Shown in pieces: positions 1 to 9,392 of a stretch of 40,281 nucleotides of DNA. Made by a program: the position numbers and the translations under genes. Source of the DNA: Bacteroidia bacterium (lineage in GTDB: Bacteria; Bacteroidota; Bacteroidia; Bacteroidales; Paludibacteraceae); the NCBI GenBank assembly GCA_009930305.1, contig RZYM01000016.1, positions 1 through 40,281 of the forward strand, written 5' to 3'. How positions within the stretch are numbered: the first letter of the stretch is position 1; the number at the start of each line of letters is the position of its first letter. The notes beneath the pieces are model-generated. The model was not told the origin of the DNA. It ran no database searches and was given only the letters and a program-made list of their open reading frames with translations.

Positions 1-3000
1 TAGCCATACTCCGTAAGCATGCCGTTAGCATTTGTGCGGCGGAGCAACTGACCTTGAGGAGTATACTCGCAGATGACAGTGCCGGCATCGGGGCTGGTGT
101 ATGAAATTACATTTCCTTGCTTGTCATACAAGTAACTGCTCTCAAATTCATTAGGATGCGTTACCTTTATGAGTTGATTCATGGCATCATACTTGTTTTT
201 AACAACTATGAGCTGCTCCCCATTTTCCGACTGATGGTGGCGCACGGTTGCAAGAGTGCGGCCTCGGCCATCGGTCAACTTGTCTGCCACACCACCGCGA
301 GCATCAGTCACTGTGGTTTTAAGCACAGTACTACCCGTAATCTCATCACTTAACACATTATATGAGTATTTGGTTACAGCTCCACTAGGCTGTGCTACAA
401 TAAGAGGACGATCAAGAGCATCAAAGCTAATGGTAAGTGCTGTCTTAGGATCCTCTCCGGAAATTGAAGGCTTAATCTCCCTTATTTTGCGCCCCAATGC
501 GTCCTGAACAGAATAAGCTGAGCGGACTGTTTTCGTATCAATACCATTACCGGTATAGAGTTTGGAAGTGCGCTCAATATATTTAGGACGTGCAAGACTG
601 TCTATATACGACTTAATTGAAAACTCTCCATCAGGAGTATTATGATATGTTGTGCCAAACATCTCATAATTATCAAGGTTGTACTCAAAACTCAGGGTAT
701 ATTCCTTGCCCTCCTCAAGCTCTTTAGGAGCGAGGACAGATGTAAGACGAGCCCTGGTGTCATAAGTGTAAGAAACCTCAACGCCGTTTACATCAGTAGT
801 CTTGATAGGCAAGTTAAATAACGGATCATACTCCGTTTGTGACTTCAGGCCATAAGAGTCAATAACCTCAATAGGCAGACTGTGCGTAATCTCATCATAG
901 TTAAGCTTGGTCCAGGTGCGCTCTTTCTTGTCATTCTCCGGTCTTGTTATCTTGGTTATATTGCCATATTTGTCATAATCCATGTCGTACACAGCATCCG
1001 AAGAACCGGTGCTGACTGTGAGTTTTTTGATATCACCCGTTTTTTCGTCAATCTCAGAAGATCGCTCACGAAAGTCTCCTACCTTTATGCGGCTTACAGC
1101 ATTGCGCACAGTTTCTGAATTGTGATACTCAATCTCTGCGTTTAAATCTCCGTCAACTGAATATTTGGTCACGTTACCCTGATCGTTATAGTCAAAAGTG
1201 CGAACACGGCTGAGTTTTTCATCTGCTCCGTAGAGCGTGGTAATCTCTTTAGTCATTGCAGGGAACACACCAAGACCTCCGAATGCAGAATCTCCCCTTA
1301 GCGTGTATTCATATTTTACAGATGAAAGCAGCGTGCTGTCTCCGCTCATGGTTATCAGCTCTGAAGGCAGACGTTTGGTATAGAATGAGCCGGTAAGGTA
1401 CGCAGCACTAACCGTACGCATTACAGAATCTTTATTCTGTGTATCAAGACTGCTTACGCGAACCGTATCAAAGCCAAGGAACGTACGCTCGCAACGGTTA
1501 TACGCACCACCTATGTATGTTATGGTATCTTTAATTGAGCTTGCACCAAGTTCTGAGCTGCCGCCCTTAAGCTCTATTTTAGACATAACCCAACGGGATG
1601 TAGGCATTCGATAGCTGTGCTTTGAAGTTGTATAGTCAAGTTCCATAACGCCGCCAAGAGGAAGCGTTACGCTTTTAAGTTTGTTGGTCCTGCGTATATT
1701 AGATAAGCGTACAGTCATACTCTCTGATGAAGCAGACTCAACTATGTCAGGGTAGCCGTCACCGTCTACATCCATAATGGTGTTGTTTGTGCTACTAGTA
1801 CCTTTCGAGTAAGAACCTGACACACTAGGCGTTAGCTGTACAAAAGGTAAAGGAATTGGTACAGCCACGTTGCAATTAGTTGACTGTGAGCTGGACCTTG
1901 AAAATCCTAACTTGCCAGATATTGTAGAAGCATCAGTATTCAATGAAGTTCCGTTGTTAAAGTATATTGACATACGGTCTTCGTTCTGGAAAATAAAGTC
2001 CGGCAGACCATCACCATTCATATCACGCCAATTCGCCCTTATGTCTGTACCACTGCCCGTGCAGCTAAAACCACCTCCTGCCGATGCCTTACCACAAATG
2101 GATACATCGACACCTATGCCTGCTCCAACTGTTGCAGTAGAATCATAATAGACAGGATAGTAGATTTTTTTTCCTGCTTCCGTCTTCTCAAATTTCATAC
2201 CGCCTATGTTATACTGTACTTCTTTACCAAAGGATACCATGTCCGGAAGTCCGTCTCCGTTGATATCCATTAATTCTCCATTTGAAAATGAGGTATTTTT
2301 GCCAAAGTTACCGCTTACACTTATGGCGCATGACGAATTATTGCTTTCGTCTGATGATTTCTGCGAGTTCTTGATAGACCAGTCAGTCTTCTTGCCAATG
2401 GCAGCTATCAAGTCAGGCGTTGTGCTGGAGAATGATACTCCGGCGGATACGCTCTCTGACTTTGAGGTGTTGTGCGAAGGCGTTATACCGAAAGACTCAC
2501 GGCGCTCGGTCAGGCGGCCGTCACCCTGAGTGTACTGAATGGTGATACCATTCTGATCTCCGCTTATCCAGTCCGGGTAACCATCGCCGTTAAGGTCAGC
2601 AACTGACCTGATTGAGTACGATTCAGTCTCGGCGTAACCACCTCCGGCGGAAGCTATGGCGTTTGCCGATGCTGAAAAGCTGTTGCCCTCCCCCTGTATT
2701 AGTTGAATCGGACATGCCGTGGAAGCATTATCAGGGTCTAAGTGATTTGGATAAGACGGGACATTCACCGCTATGGTTTGAGATCCTATTCTTGACGGGC
2801 TGATTTCACCGTCGGAAACATAGGAGTCCTTGGCTATACTCTCATAACGCTCATTCTTTGGCACGAAGGTCATCACAAAAAACTTCTGGTCATTTACAGT
2901 AGGTATCTCCTTGAGCTGATCAGCCTTTATTTTGGTAGTGTCAACTTTATCAGGAGATATATCCTTGTCTAGTGAGTTTATCACATTATTAAAGTTCTCA

Positions 3001-6000
3001 TCTTCAAAATGAAGTTCTGATTCATTGATTGCCACATCGGCACGCTCTGTCCCCTCACCGTTGTAGGCAAACTGACCCCAACCACTGTAGAGATGACCCA
3101 TGCTCTCATCTCTATAGGCACAATAAACTGATGCTTCACTATAGGTGTTGTTAACCGTGAACGATGCATTTGACACACTGCCCGGTTCTTTATTCACATG
3201 GAATGATCCGTACAATTGCTTACTGCCCGTAAGATCAGCCTCAAATATCATACCCTCACTGTAAGGGCCTGAGTATAGCGACACGCCATCCTGGTTCTTG
3301 AGGCTAAAGTTAACCTTTAGATCGTCTGCATCTGATGCGTTAAGAAGTTCTCCGCTATATGTTGCTGTGATAGTTGCAATAGCATTGTTTCCTACATTTA
3401 AAGAATGTGCAACCTTAATGTGACGGTTGTACATGGTGTAACGTGGCGCGACGTACATAAACGGAGCTGCCTCTTCACCATATGTGGCAATCGGACGCCA
3501 GTTTATTCTCTCCCAAAGTATCTGGCTGTTACACTCAACTATGAATGAAAGATAGGCATTGTTTGTTATGTCCTTTCCATCAACGCTAAGGTATATGTCC
3601 ATTGGCTCGTTTGTGTACTTTTCGCCGGCTTTTAGGTAACGACGCTCTATGTCCGCTGACACAATAGTTGTGTCGCTACCGACAATCTTCATTGCCGATT
3701 TTCGTACTATAAGACAGATATCATCGGTGAGCAAGCCCTTGCTGAAAGGCGCCTCAATGTGCACTGTACCCTCCTTTTGAAGAGGTACATCAGGCACTCC
3801 GCAGAATAAAAACTGATCTGATGCCCTATACTCTTTCAGTGTTCCATTCTCACTGTCCTCTATTTTTGTATTTATGGATTTGTATTTAATTGTAGGATCC
3901 CATGACGTGGCATCATTTGCTGCGTCAAACACAGCCTGAGTACGAAAGTATATCTTGTCTCCCTCACTTACCTTTAGCGAGCTCACATGAGCTATTTCTT
4001 CAGCTCTCGATTTAATTTCCTTAGTCCACTTTATTTCACCGCCGTATTGTATCGAAGCCTTAACACCATCTGCACCTGTTGGTACTGATACAGCATCAGG
4101 TCCGATTTCAATAGTGCCGTCATATGGTGCACGCCATACGCGTACAACGTCATGACGAGGAAACTGAAGTGACAGTGAGTCCTTTATGTAATCCACATCA
4201 GGTATGTAAGATTGGTCAAGTTCTATGTCAAGACCCGGAATCGGACATGGTGTTTTAGCACTAGACTCCTCAAAGACAGGCGTGCCGCTCGCATCTATGT
4301 GATTAAACCAGACCGTACCGTTGTTGGCTATGTCAATAAGTCCGTCCGCATTAAAGTCATTAAGATAAACCGTTGTCTCGCTCTTCTGCCAGTTGTGTGA
4401 ATAGCATACGTTACCGCCGATAAAGAAAATCTGCGCTCCGGCATCTACAAGCAGGTTATGAGTTTCACTCACTCCATTGGATATTTTCTTGCCGGGTGCT
4501 GTGAGTATTGAAACGGCTGAGCCAAACCTATATCCTTTATCTGAGATTGAATCCAAAGCCGGCAGATACATGAGAGTATCCTTTCCACTCGTTTTATCTT
4601 TTCTGGTAAAGACAAGATCCGGCAGACCATCACCATTGATATCAGTGAGTGATGTTACTCCGGAGCTTTCATTTTTGGCATACTGGTATGATGCACCGGC
4701 ATAAACACTTGCAAAGCTCCCGAATCCCACTGAAACATGAGCACCACCGCCTACCGAAAATCCTTCAGAACAGGCTCCGTTGATCATGCTCAGTTCATCT
4801 GTGTAGGTAATTGCCTCAGGTGAAAAGAAATGGCCGTTGGTAAGCCCATTGCCTTCAGATGTCCAAGTCTCTGCATCAGAATATAAACCTCCGGCTGTAT
4901 CTTTATAATAGTTAAAGTTATGACTATAGAACTTGTCTCCTCCCGAGTCATACTCAGTGACTGTATTAAGCATACTCTTGTTGAATTCTCCTGCTGAGTA
5001 AGTAAAGCCGTAGGAACGCAGAATAGTGCCGTTGACAGCAATATCAATCTTCTCAAGACTCTTACTGTCCTTCTGTCTTACACCGAGACGGAAACTGATA
5101 GAATTATCCTTGCGCTCCTCATCCGACAAAATAAACTTAATCTTGTATATACCTTCCTCTGCATCTTCGTCCCCATTGTCAAATCCGGTGTATGTTATTT
5201 CTTCAGGATATAGCGTACCTTCGTAATTACGGTAGCTGTAACGAATGGTGTTGCCGTGTCGGTCACGCACCTTTGTTAGTACCCACTCAATCTGGTTGTA
5301 CTCAGAAGGCTCAGCCATGGCGTCAACAATTTCTGAATAGCCGTCAAAACCGGTAAAGGTTTTCTCAGTGCCGTTCTTATCAGTAACAGTCCAGCTGTAG
5401 TCCTTTGTAGATGAGCCGTGGCGCGTAATTTCAAGGAACTCGCTGTCCGTGCGTAGATGGTATTGTTTGTTACCTGACACGCGTACCCCAGGCTCTATGT
5501 GCTCATGATTGTGTGCCCTCTTCGTAAACTGCATTCCATCAAGCATATAGCTCTCGCTCTCCGTATCATCACTAAACATAGGCGATCCCCAGCGTGTGTC
5601 TATCTCTATTTTTTCAACAGGTATCGAGAAGCCGTAGCCTACCCAACCCGATCCGCCGTCACTATTGTAGTTGAGCGCGAGCGATGGAGCCATTCCGGTA
5701 CGTCCCTGCGGTATTTTAAACCGATATGCAAGATTTGCTGCACCGGATGCGTCAGGTTGCGGAGCATCAATGAAGCTTATGCCGGATGCCGGATTAACCG
5801 GCTCATAGTCGCTAATAAACGTTGGGGTAAGCGTGCCCGTTTCCGGCGATTCAGGAACCTTAAGAATACCGTTCACCATATCGGTAAAGTGAGTTGTACG
5901 CGAACATGCCAGTTGGCGTAACACGTCTATAGTGTCTGTTTCAAGAACTTCCCAGCGTTTCCGTTCTTCATTATAATAATATGTATGAATGTCTGCTTCA

Positions 6001-6452
6001 GTGTATCCTTCAGGTATTTTGAGCGAGTCATACGGAATCTTTACTACAGCCTCTTTAAGCGTAAAGTGAGCTCCGTGCGGCAGAAATCGGAATCCGACAG
6101 CACCACCTGTCACATTTGCCATCTCACCCGGGAGCTCCGCAAGCTCGTCATCCGTTAGGGCCGTTATGGAGAACTCCTTGTCATTGGTCAAAGTATGGTC
6201 TCTTACATAAAGTGATGCTCCGGAACACTCAAGCGAGTCCGAACACTCAGCTTTGAACAGCTTACTGGCAGTTTTGCTCTTATTAATAACACAAGACGCT
6301 GTTTTTGATATATTTTTATTAATGCGGTTCTCAGCTCCTCTGATAGTTGTTATAGTTTCACTTTTGTCAGCTAGTCCGCCATTGTTTGTGCATGAACTGA
6401 TGCACATTGCTATAACAACCATTAATATGATTGTGTATCGTGTATTTATCAT
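1..6452 (-). CDS. Giant SpvB-VCBS-RHS lipoprotein (TcB/RHS-like), 3' end outside window
   Basis: The frame is open from an ATG at 6452 to the left edge (about 2150 codons), so the C-terminus is not seen. The N-terminus has a short hydrophobic segment and an ISSC lipobox near residue 22. An SpvB-type domain follows (GRTGMAPSLALNY near residue 250). Calcium-binding FG-GAP/VCBS motifs of the form DxNxDGxxD lie near residues 604, 699, 1286, 1396, 1477 and 1561. From about residue 1740 to the edge there are RHS/YD repeats, for example YDKQGN and EYTPQGQLL. In known Tc toxins and RHS proteins this layout builds a hollow shell that encloses a C-terminal effector; here the effector, if any, is off the window. 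The ATG overlaps the upstream stop as ATGA, so translation is probably coupled. It is the last visible gene of a four-gene operon. Lipid anchoring is inferred; the surface export signal after the cysteine is not obvious. Confidence 0.85.
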   Translation of the reverse strand, partial: MINTRYTIILMVVIAMCISSCTNNGGLADKSETITTIRGAENRINKNISKTASCVINKSKTASKLFKAECSDSLECSGASLYVRDHTLTNDKEFSITALTDDELAELPGEMANVTGGAVGFRFLPHGAHFTLKEAVVKIPYDSLKIPEGYTEADIHTYYYNEERKRWEVLETDTIDVLRQLACSRTTHFTDMVNGILKVPESPETGTLTPTFISDYEPVNPASGISFIDAPQPDASGAANLAYRFKIPQGRTGMAPSLALNYNSDGGSGWVGYGFSIPVEKIEIDTRWGSPMFSDDTESESYMLDGMQFTKRAHNHEHIEPGVRVSGNKQYHLRTDSEFLEITRHGSSTKDYSWTVTDKNGTEKTFTGFDGYSEIVDAMAEPSEYNQIEWVLTKVRDRHGNTIRYSYRNYEGTLYPEEITYTGFDNGDEDAEEGIYKIKFILSDEERKDNSISFRLGVRQKDSKSLEKIDIAVNGTILRSYGFTYSAGEFNKSMLNTVTEYDSGGDKFYSHNFNYYKDTAGGLYSDAETWTSEGNGLTNGHFFSPEAITYTDELSMINGACSEGFSVGGGAHVSVGFGSFASVYAGASYQYAKNESSGVTSLTDINGDGLPDLVFTRKDKTSGKDTLMYLPALDSISDKGYRFGSAVSILTAPGKKISNGVSETHNLLVDAGAQIFFIGGNVCYSHNWQKSETTVYLNDFNADGLIDIANNGTVWFNHIDASGTPVFEESSAKTPCPIPGLDIELDQSYIPDVDYIKDSLSLQFPRHDVVRVWRAPYDGTIEIGPDAVSVPTGADGVKASIQYGGEIKWTKEIKSRAEEIAHVSSLKVSEGDKIYFRTQAVFDAANDATSWDPTIKYKSINTKIEDSENGTLKEYRASDQFLFCGVPDVPLQKEGTVHIEAPFSKGLLTDDICLIVRKSAMKIVGSDTTIVSADIERRYLKAGEKYTNEPMDIYLSVDGKDITNNAYLSFIVECNSQILWERINWRPIATYGEEAAPFMYVAPRYTMYNRHIKVAHSLNVGNNAIATITATYSGELLNASDADDLKVNFSLKNQDGVSLYSGPYSEGMIFEADLTGSKQLYGSFHVNKEPGSVSNASFTVNNTYSEASVYCAYRDESMGHLYSGWGQFAYNGEGTERADVAINESELHFEDENFNNVINSLDKDISPDKVDTTKIKADQLKEIPTVNDQKFFVMTFVPKNERYESIAKDSYVSDGEISPSRIGSQTIAVNVPSYPNHLDPDNASTACPIQLIQGEGNSFSASANAIASAGGGYAETESYSIRSVADLNGDGYPDWISGDQNGITIQYTQGDGRLTERRESFGITPSHNTSKSESVSAGVSFSSTTPDLIAAIGKKTDWSIKNSQKSSDESNNSSCAISVSGNFGKNTSFSNGELMDINGDGLPDMVSFGKEVQYNIGGMKFEKTEAGKKIYYPVYYDSTATVGAGIGVDVSICGKASAGGGFSCTGSGTDIRANWRDMNGDGLPDFIFQNEDRMSIYFNNGTSLNTDASTISGKLGFSRSSSQSTNCNVAVPIPLPFVQLTPSVSGSYSKGTSSTNNTIMDVDGDGYPDIVESASSESMTVRLSNIRRTNKLKSVTLPLGGVMELDYTTSKHSYRMPTSRWVMSKIELKGGSSELGASSIKDTITYIGGAYNRCERTFLGFDTVRVSSLDTQNKDSVMRTVSAAYLTGSFYTKRLPSELITMSGDSTLLSSVKYEYTLRGDSAFGGLGVFPAMTKEITTLYGADEKLSRVRTFDYNDQGNVTKYSVDGDLNAEIEYHNSETVRNAVSRIKVGDFRERSSEIDEKTGDIKKLTVSTGSSDAVYDMDYDKYGNITKITRPENDKKERTWTKLNYDEITHSLPIEVIDSYGLKSQTEYDPLFNLPIKTTDVNGVEVSYTYDTRARLTSVLAPKELEEGKEYTLSFEYNLDNYEMFGTTYHNTPDGEFSIKSYIDSLARPKYIERTSKLYTGNGIDTKTVRSAYSVQDALGRKIREIKPSISGEDPKTALTISFDALDRPLIVAQPSGAVTKYSYNVLSDEITGSTVLKTTVTDARGGVADKLTDGRGRTLATVRHHQSENGEQLIVVKNKYDAMNQLIKVTHPNEFESSYLYDKQGNVISYTSPDAGTVICEYTPQGQLLRRTNANGMLTEYG

Positions 6453-7768
6453 CTTCTTTCCACCTTAAAAGTTGAAAACTTGCCGTCAGTCTCTGCAATC
6501 ACCACATACACTCCTGATACCGGCAGAAAGCCCTGGTAATCATAGTATGCAGAACCACTCATGTATTTCTCTGCGATAATTTGTCCCACTGAATTATAAA
6601 TCCGCAAATTGATGTCAGACGGCTGCCACATTGATAGTGAAACATTTATTAGGCCGTCCAAAGACGGGCTTGGATATATTGTAATACTCTGAAACGGATT
6701 CTCAATATCCTCCTCGGTAACACTGCGGGCTTCAACCATCATGTGCGACAGTGGTGACTCAATCTTTACATCTGCAAACTTTAAAGTGACGGCATCCACG
6801 TATATTCCCTTATAACACCTTGTGTAGGCATCCGCAAAATCCGCATTGCTGCTACTGTCAACCTTTAGCCAGTATATCTCACCCTCATCCAATTTTGGCA
6901 GGTTCTCTTTTCCACCTATTCGGAAACTCACCGTGACAGGTGTGTCATTCCAATCTTTGGTTGAAGTTACGGACCATATTCTACGTTTGATTATCTCACC
7001 ATTATGACTCCACATGAGGTACATGCCATCTGAGAGCGTGTCTTGAGCACTGACTATCGGAGAGTATGGAGCTTGTATGCTGTAGCCTGTAAAGTGTAGT
7101 AGTTCAGAACCTCTGTCCATTCCTATGCCGGCTATGGCATTCCTATACTCCCGATTCTCATTTGAGTTCCATATCACATTCCCCTTGGAGTCTATATAGT
7201 CAGTCGGTTTGGTTTGGTCAAACGTAAGGCCGTGACATATTGCAAAATAGCTTTCAACCTTACGCCTTTCTGTCGGAGAAAGCAGATGGTCATACATATT
7301 ATATGTCGTAAATAGTTCATCTTCAGATAATTTAATGTCAAACGCACTACAGAACCTGTTTGTATATTTTTTACCTATTGAAATTTGACTGTTAAGCTTG
7401 GCTGTATCTCCCTCAACTATTCCCATTGAGTAACTATACAGAATGAGCGAGTCCGCCCCTTTGACATTATTCTCATAACTAAGCTTAGAATCATTGATAC
7501 CAAGCCACTCAGTTGATACGACGGAAAGCGCCGAATCAGACTTGCCGGTAATAATAAGGGCACTTGTTTTAGCTGAGTTGCGGGCAATGCCTATAATAGA
7601 CAATCCACCACTGCTTATATCTCCGATCTTGGCAGTGTACTCTGTTCGTCCCGGCTCTGCCTCATAAAAGGCATTTCCGGCACCTCCACGTCCCGAGGCT
7701 TCTGACTGTACTGCCACTAGCGTAAGAACCAGGACTAAAATAATATTTCTTATTCCTCTGTAAACCAT
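6449..7768 (-). CDS. Secreted protein with T9SS type A sorting domain
   Basis: 439 residues with a signal peptide over about residues 1-24. I do not recognise the central region (about 30-350) as a named family. The last 83 residues, from about 357, look like a T9SS type A C-terminal domain: the opening motif ITIYPSPS, then NLRIYNSVGQ, then SGVYVV, ending in FKVERR. Such tails direct export across the outer membrane by the type IX system and are usually cleaved, with the passenger often attached to the cell surface. Its start overlaps the end of the FISUMP gene by 19 bases and its stop overlaps the start of the RHS gene by four, so the three are almost certainly translated from one mRNA. A role as exported partner of the RHS lipoprotein is inference from position only. 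Confidence 0.8.
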   Translation of the reverse strand: MVYRGIRNIILVLVLTLVAVQSEASGRGGAGNAFYEAEPGRTEYTAKIGDISSGGLSIIGIARNSAKTSALIITGKSDSALSVVSTEWLGINDSKLSYENNVKGADSLILYSYSMGIVEGDTAKLNSQISIGKKYTNRFCSAFDIKLSEDELFTTYNMYDHLLSPTERRKVESYFAICHGLTFDQTKPTDYIDSKGNVIWNSNENREYRNAIAGIGMDRGSELLHFTGYSIQAPYSPIVSAQDTLSDGMYLMWSHNGEIIKRRIWSVTSTKDWNDTPVTVSFRIGGKENLPKLDEGEIYWLKVDSSSNADFADAYTRCYKGIYVDAVTLKFADVKIESPLSHMMVEARSVTEEDIENPFQSITIYPSPSLDGLINVSLSMWQPSDINLRIYNSVGQIIAEKYMSGSAYYDYQGFLPVSGVYVVIAETDGKFSTFKVERR

Positions 7769-9390
7769 ATAGCGTCAAAATATTCGTCAGACACACTGAC
7801 CTTCATTGTATTATCACCACTATTATCCTTACCGAATTCTATTTTCGGATAATTATTTTCCCAAATCCCAAAGTTCTCTGTATTTGATGCGCGCATACTT
7901 CTGCAAACAATTTCAGGCTCCGTCAGGTCTCTTACACAGCGACATGGCAGGGCGGGTATTCCGTTGTTCACGTCCATGAACGCATGACGTCCCTTGTACT
8001 CTTCACTAAAATTATCAACGTACGGGATGTCCCACAGAAAATTAACCTTCTCCCCGTCAATCATCCTATAACCGGAAACTATATCTGACACCCAAAACAT
8101 TGACTCTTTGCCGTATGCAAAAACATTGTTATTAAAATATATGGCTGAACTTTTATCCTCATTAATTGAAATTTCATTACCTGACTCCCACAATTCCCTT
8201 ACATCTGAACTTTGGGGCAAACGCCAGCCATCTGGGCAAACGCCTTTAATTTTCTGCTTTAAAGAGTTCATGTGATGATTCTCAAAACACCCACTTGCCG
8301 CATAAATATTCATATTAAAAGCAGCTGCAAGTGAATAATATACGCCTTTGACTCCTTCACAAGACTCTCCTATAATGTAGTAATCCGAGTATGTTTCTTT
8401 CCCGATACTCCACTGATTTATACCGGTTGTGCTACGAAGATTTTCCTGCATCCAGTATGTTGTGCCATACCTCTTTATTTTGTATGAGTTTGCGTTAGTG
8501 TCTCTAAGTCTTGCACTCTCATCATCCGTATCATCAAATATACTTATCTCATTTATATCAGCCACCTTGTAACGCATAACAGTGTCAGGCTTATACACAT
8601 ACAGCCAATCGCGGTCAGTTTGACCGTCCCATACACAACGCACCGAACGTCCAAGCATCTTGCTCTCACTGCTGTTCGAGAGAGAGCCGGTATAACTCAT
8701 CTGACAGCTGAGAGCACTGTAGGCTGACAGTGCGTCTGCCGACCAGAAGGCTGCCAACAATGTCTCATCTTTCTGCTCATCACCCTTGACGTAGCCATCA
8801 GGGAGTGCATTGAAGCCTGCGTCATTAGTACCCTGCTGATATAGTTGTTCCGGTTCTTGTGACCATCCGTCGCTGCTTCTCAGTGGATTTGATCCTGACC
8901 TACCTGCAGATCCTGCCAAATCTGATAACTCTGATGCATTTGGCAGATGAAACTTATTTGGACAGATGCCTTGAATACGTCCTATCTGTGCAGTAACGTG
9001 ACTTAAGGCATCTGCCGAGTCTTTAATACTGGCAGCTGCACTCCAGTTGTAAAGCGTACCGCCATCATCACTATTTAATGCGTATGGGAAGTATGTTGAG
9101 TCTATCGCTGTAGTCAGCTCCACACCTCGTAATATGCTTAGTGTGTCATAACGCATCACTCGCAGGTTCTCCGTCATCCAATAGTGTTCGCCTATGGCAC
9201 TAACACCATAACTTACACCATCTATGTCTTTGACATACTTTGGCACAGGCTCTATCATACTCAAACTGTCTATCTCAGATACACTATACATTATTCTATC
9301 TCCACTGTTAAGAGCAATGGTTATGTATACCTTACCATAAAGTGTGACTGATGTAAGGCAAATGAATGTTATGATGATTAAACGTCTCAT
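7750..9390 (-). CDS. Secreted protein with two FISUMP domains
   Basis: 546 residues with an N-terminal signal peptide (about 1-19). A short beta-rich segment follows, of the kind in which a quantity is described and ends in SEIDSLSM (about 19-50). Two copies of the Fibrobacter succinogenes major paralogous (FISUMP) domain follow, at about 55-255 and 295-495. Their hallmarks are YWMTENLR and YWMQENLR, CPNKFHLPNASE and CPDGWRLPQSSD, and RCVWD and RCVRD near the ends. The C-type-lectin-like fold proposed for this family suggests surface binding, but the ligand is unknown. No T9SS tail is visible at the C-terminus. The gene starts two bases after the vWA gene and overlaps the next gene by 19 bases. 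The part encoding the second domain (about 7780-8480) looks more AT-rich than the first, hinting at separate origins. Confidence 0.8.
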   Translation of the reverse strand: MRRLIIITFICLTSVTLYGKVYITIALNSGDRIMYSVSEIDSLSMIEPVPKYVKDIDGVSYGVSAIGEHYWMTENLRVMRYDTLSILRGVELTTAIDSTYFPYALNSDDGGTLYNWSAAASIKDSADALSHVTAQIGRIQGICPNKFHLPNASELSDLAGSAGRSGSNPLRSSDGWSQEPEQLYQQGTNDAGFNALPDGYVKGDEQKDETLLAAFWSADALSAYSALSCQMSYTGSLSNSSESKMLGRSVRCVWDGQTDRDWLYVYKPDTVMRYKVADINEISIFDDTDDESARLRDTNANSYKIKRYGTTYWMQENLRSTTGINQWSIGKETYSDYYIIGESCEGVKGVYYSLAAAFNMNIYAASGCFENHHMNSLKQKIKGVCPDGWRLPQSSDVRELWESGNEISINEDKSSAIYFNNNVFAYGKESMFWVSDIVSGYRMIDGEKVNFLWDIPYVDNFSEEYKGRHAFMDVNNGIPALPCRCVRDLTEPEIVCRSMRASNTENFGIWENNYPKIEFGKDNSGDNTMKVSVSDEYFDAIWFTEE

Positions 9391-9392
9391 AA

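Noticed and set aside
117-5921. Plus-strand open frames in 117-5921
   Set aside because: All lie opposite the open RHS frame and show no protein-family features; they are reading-frame shadows.
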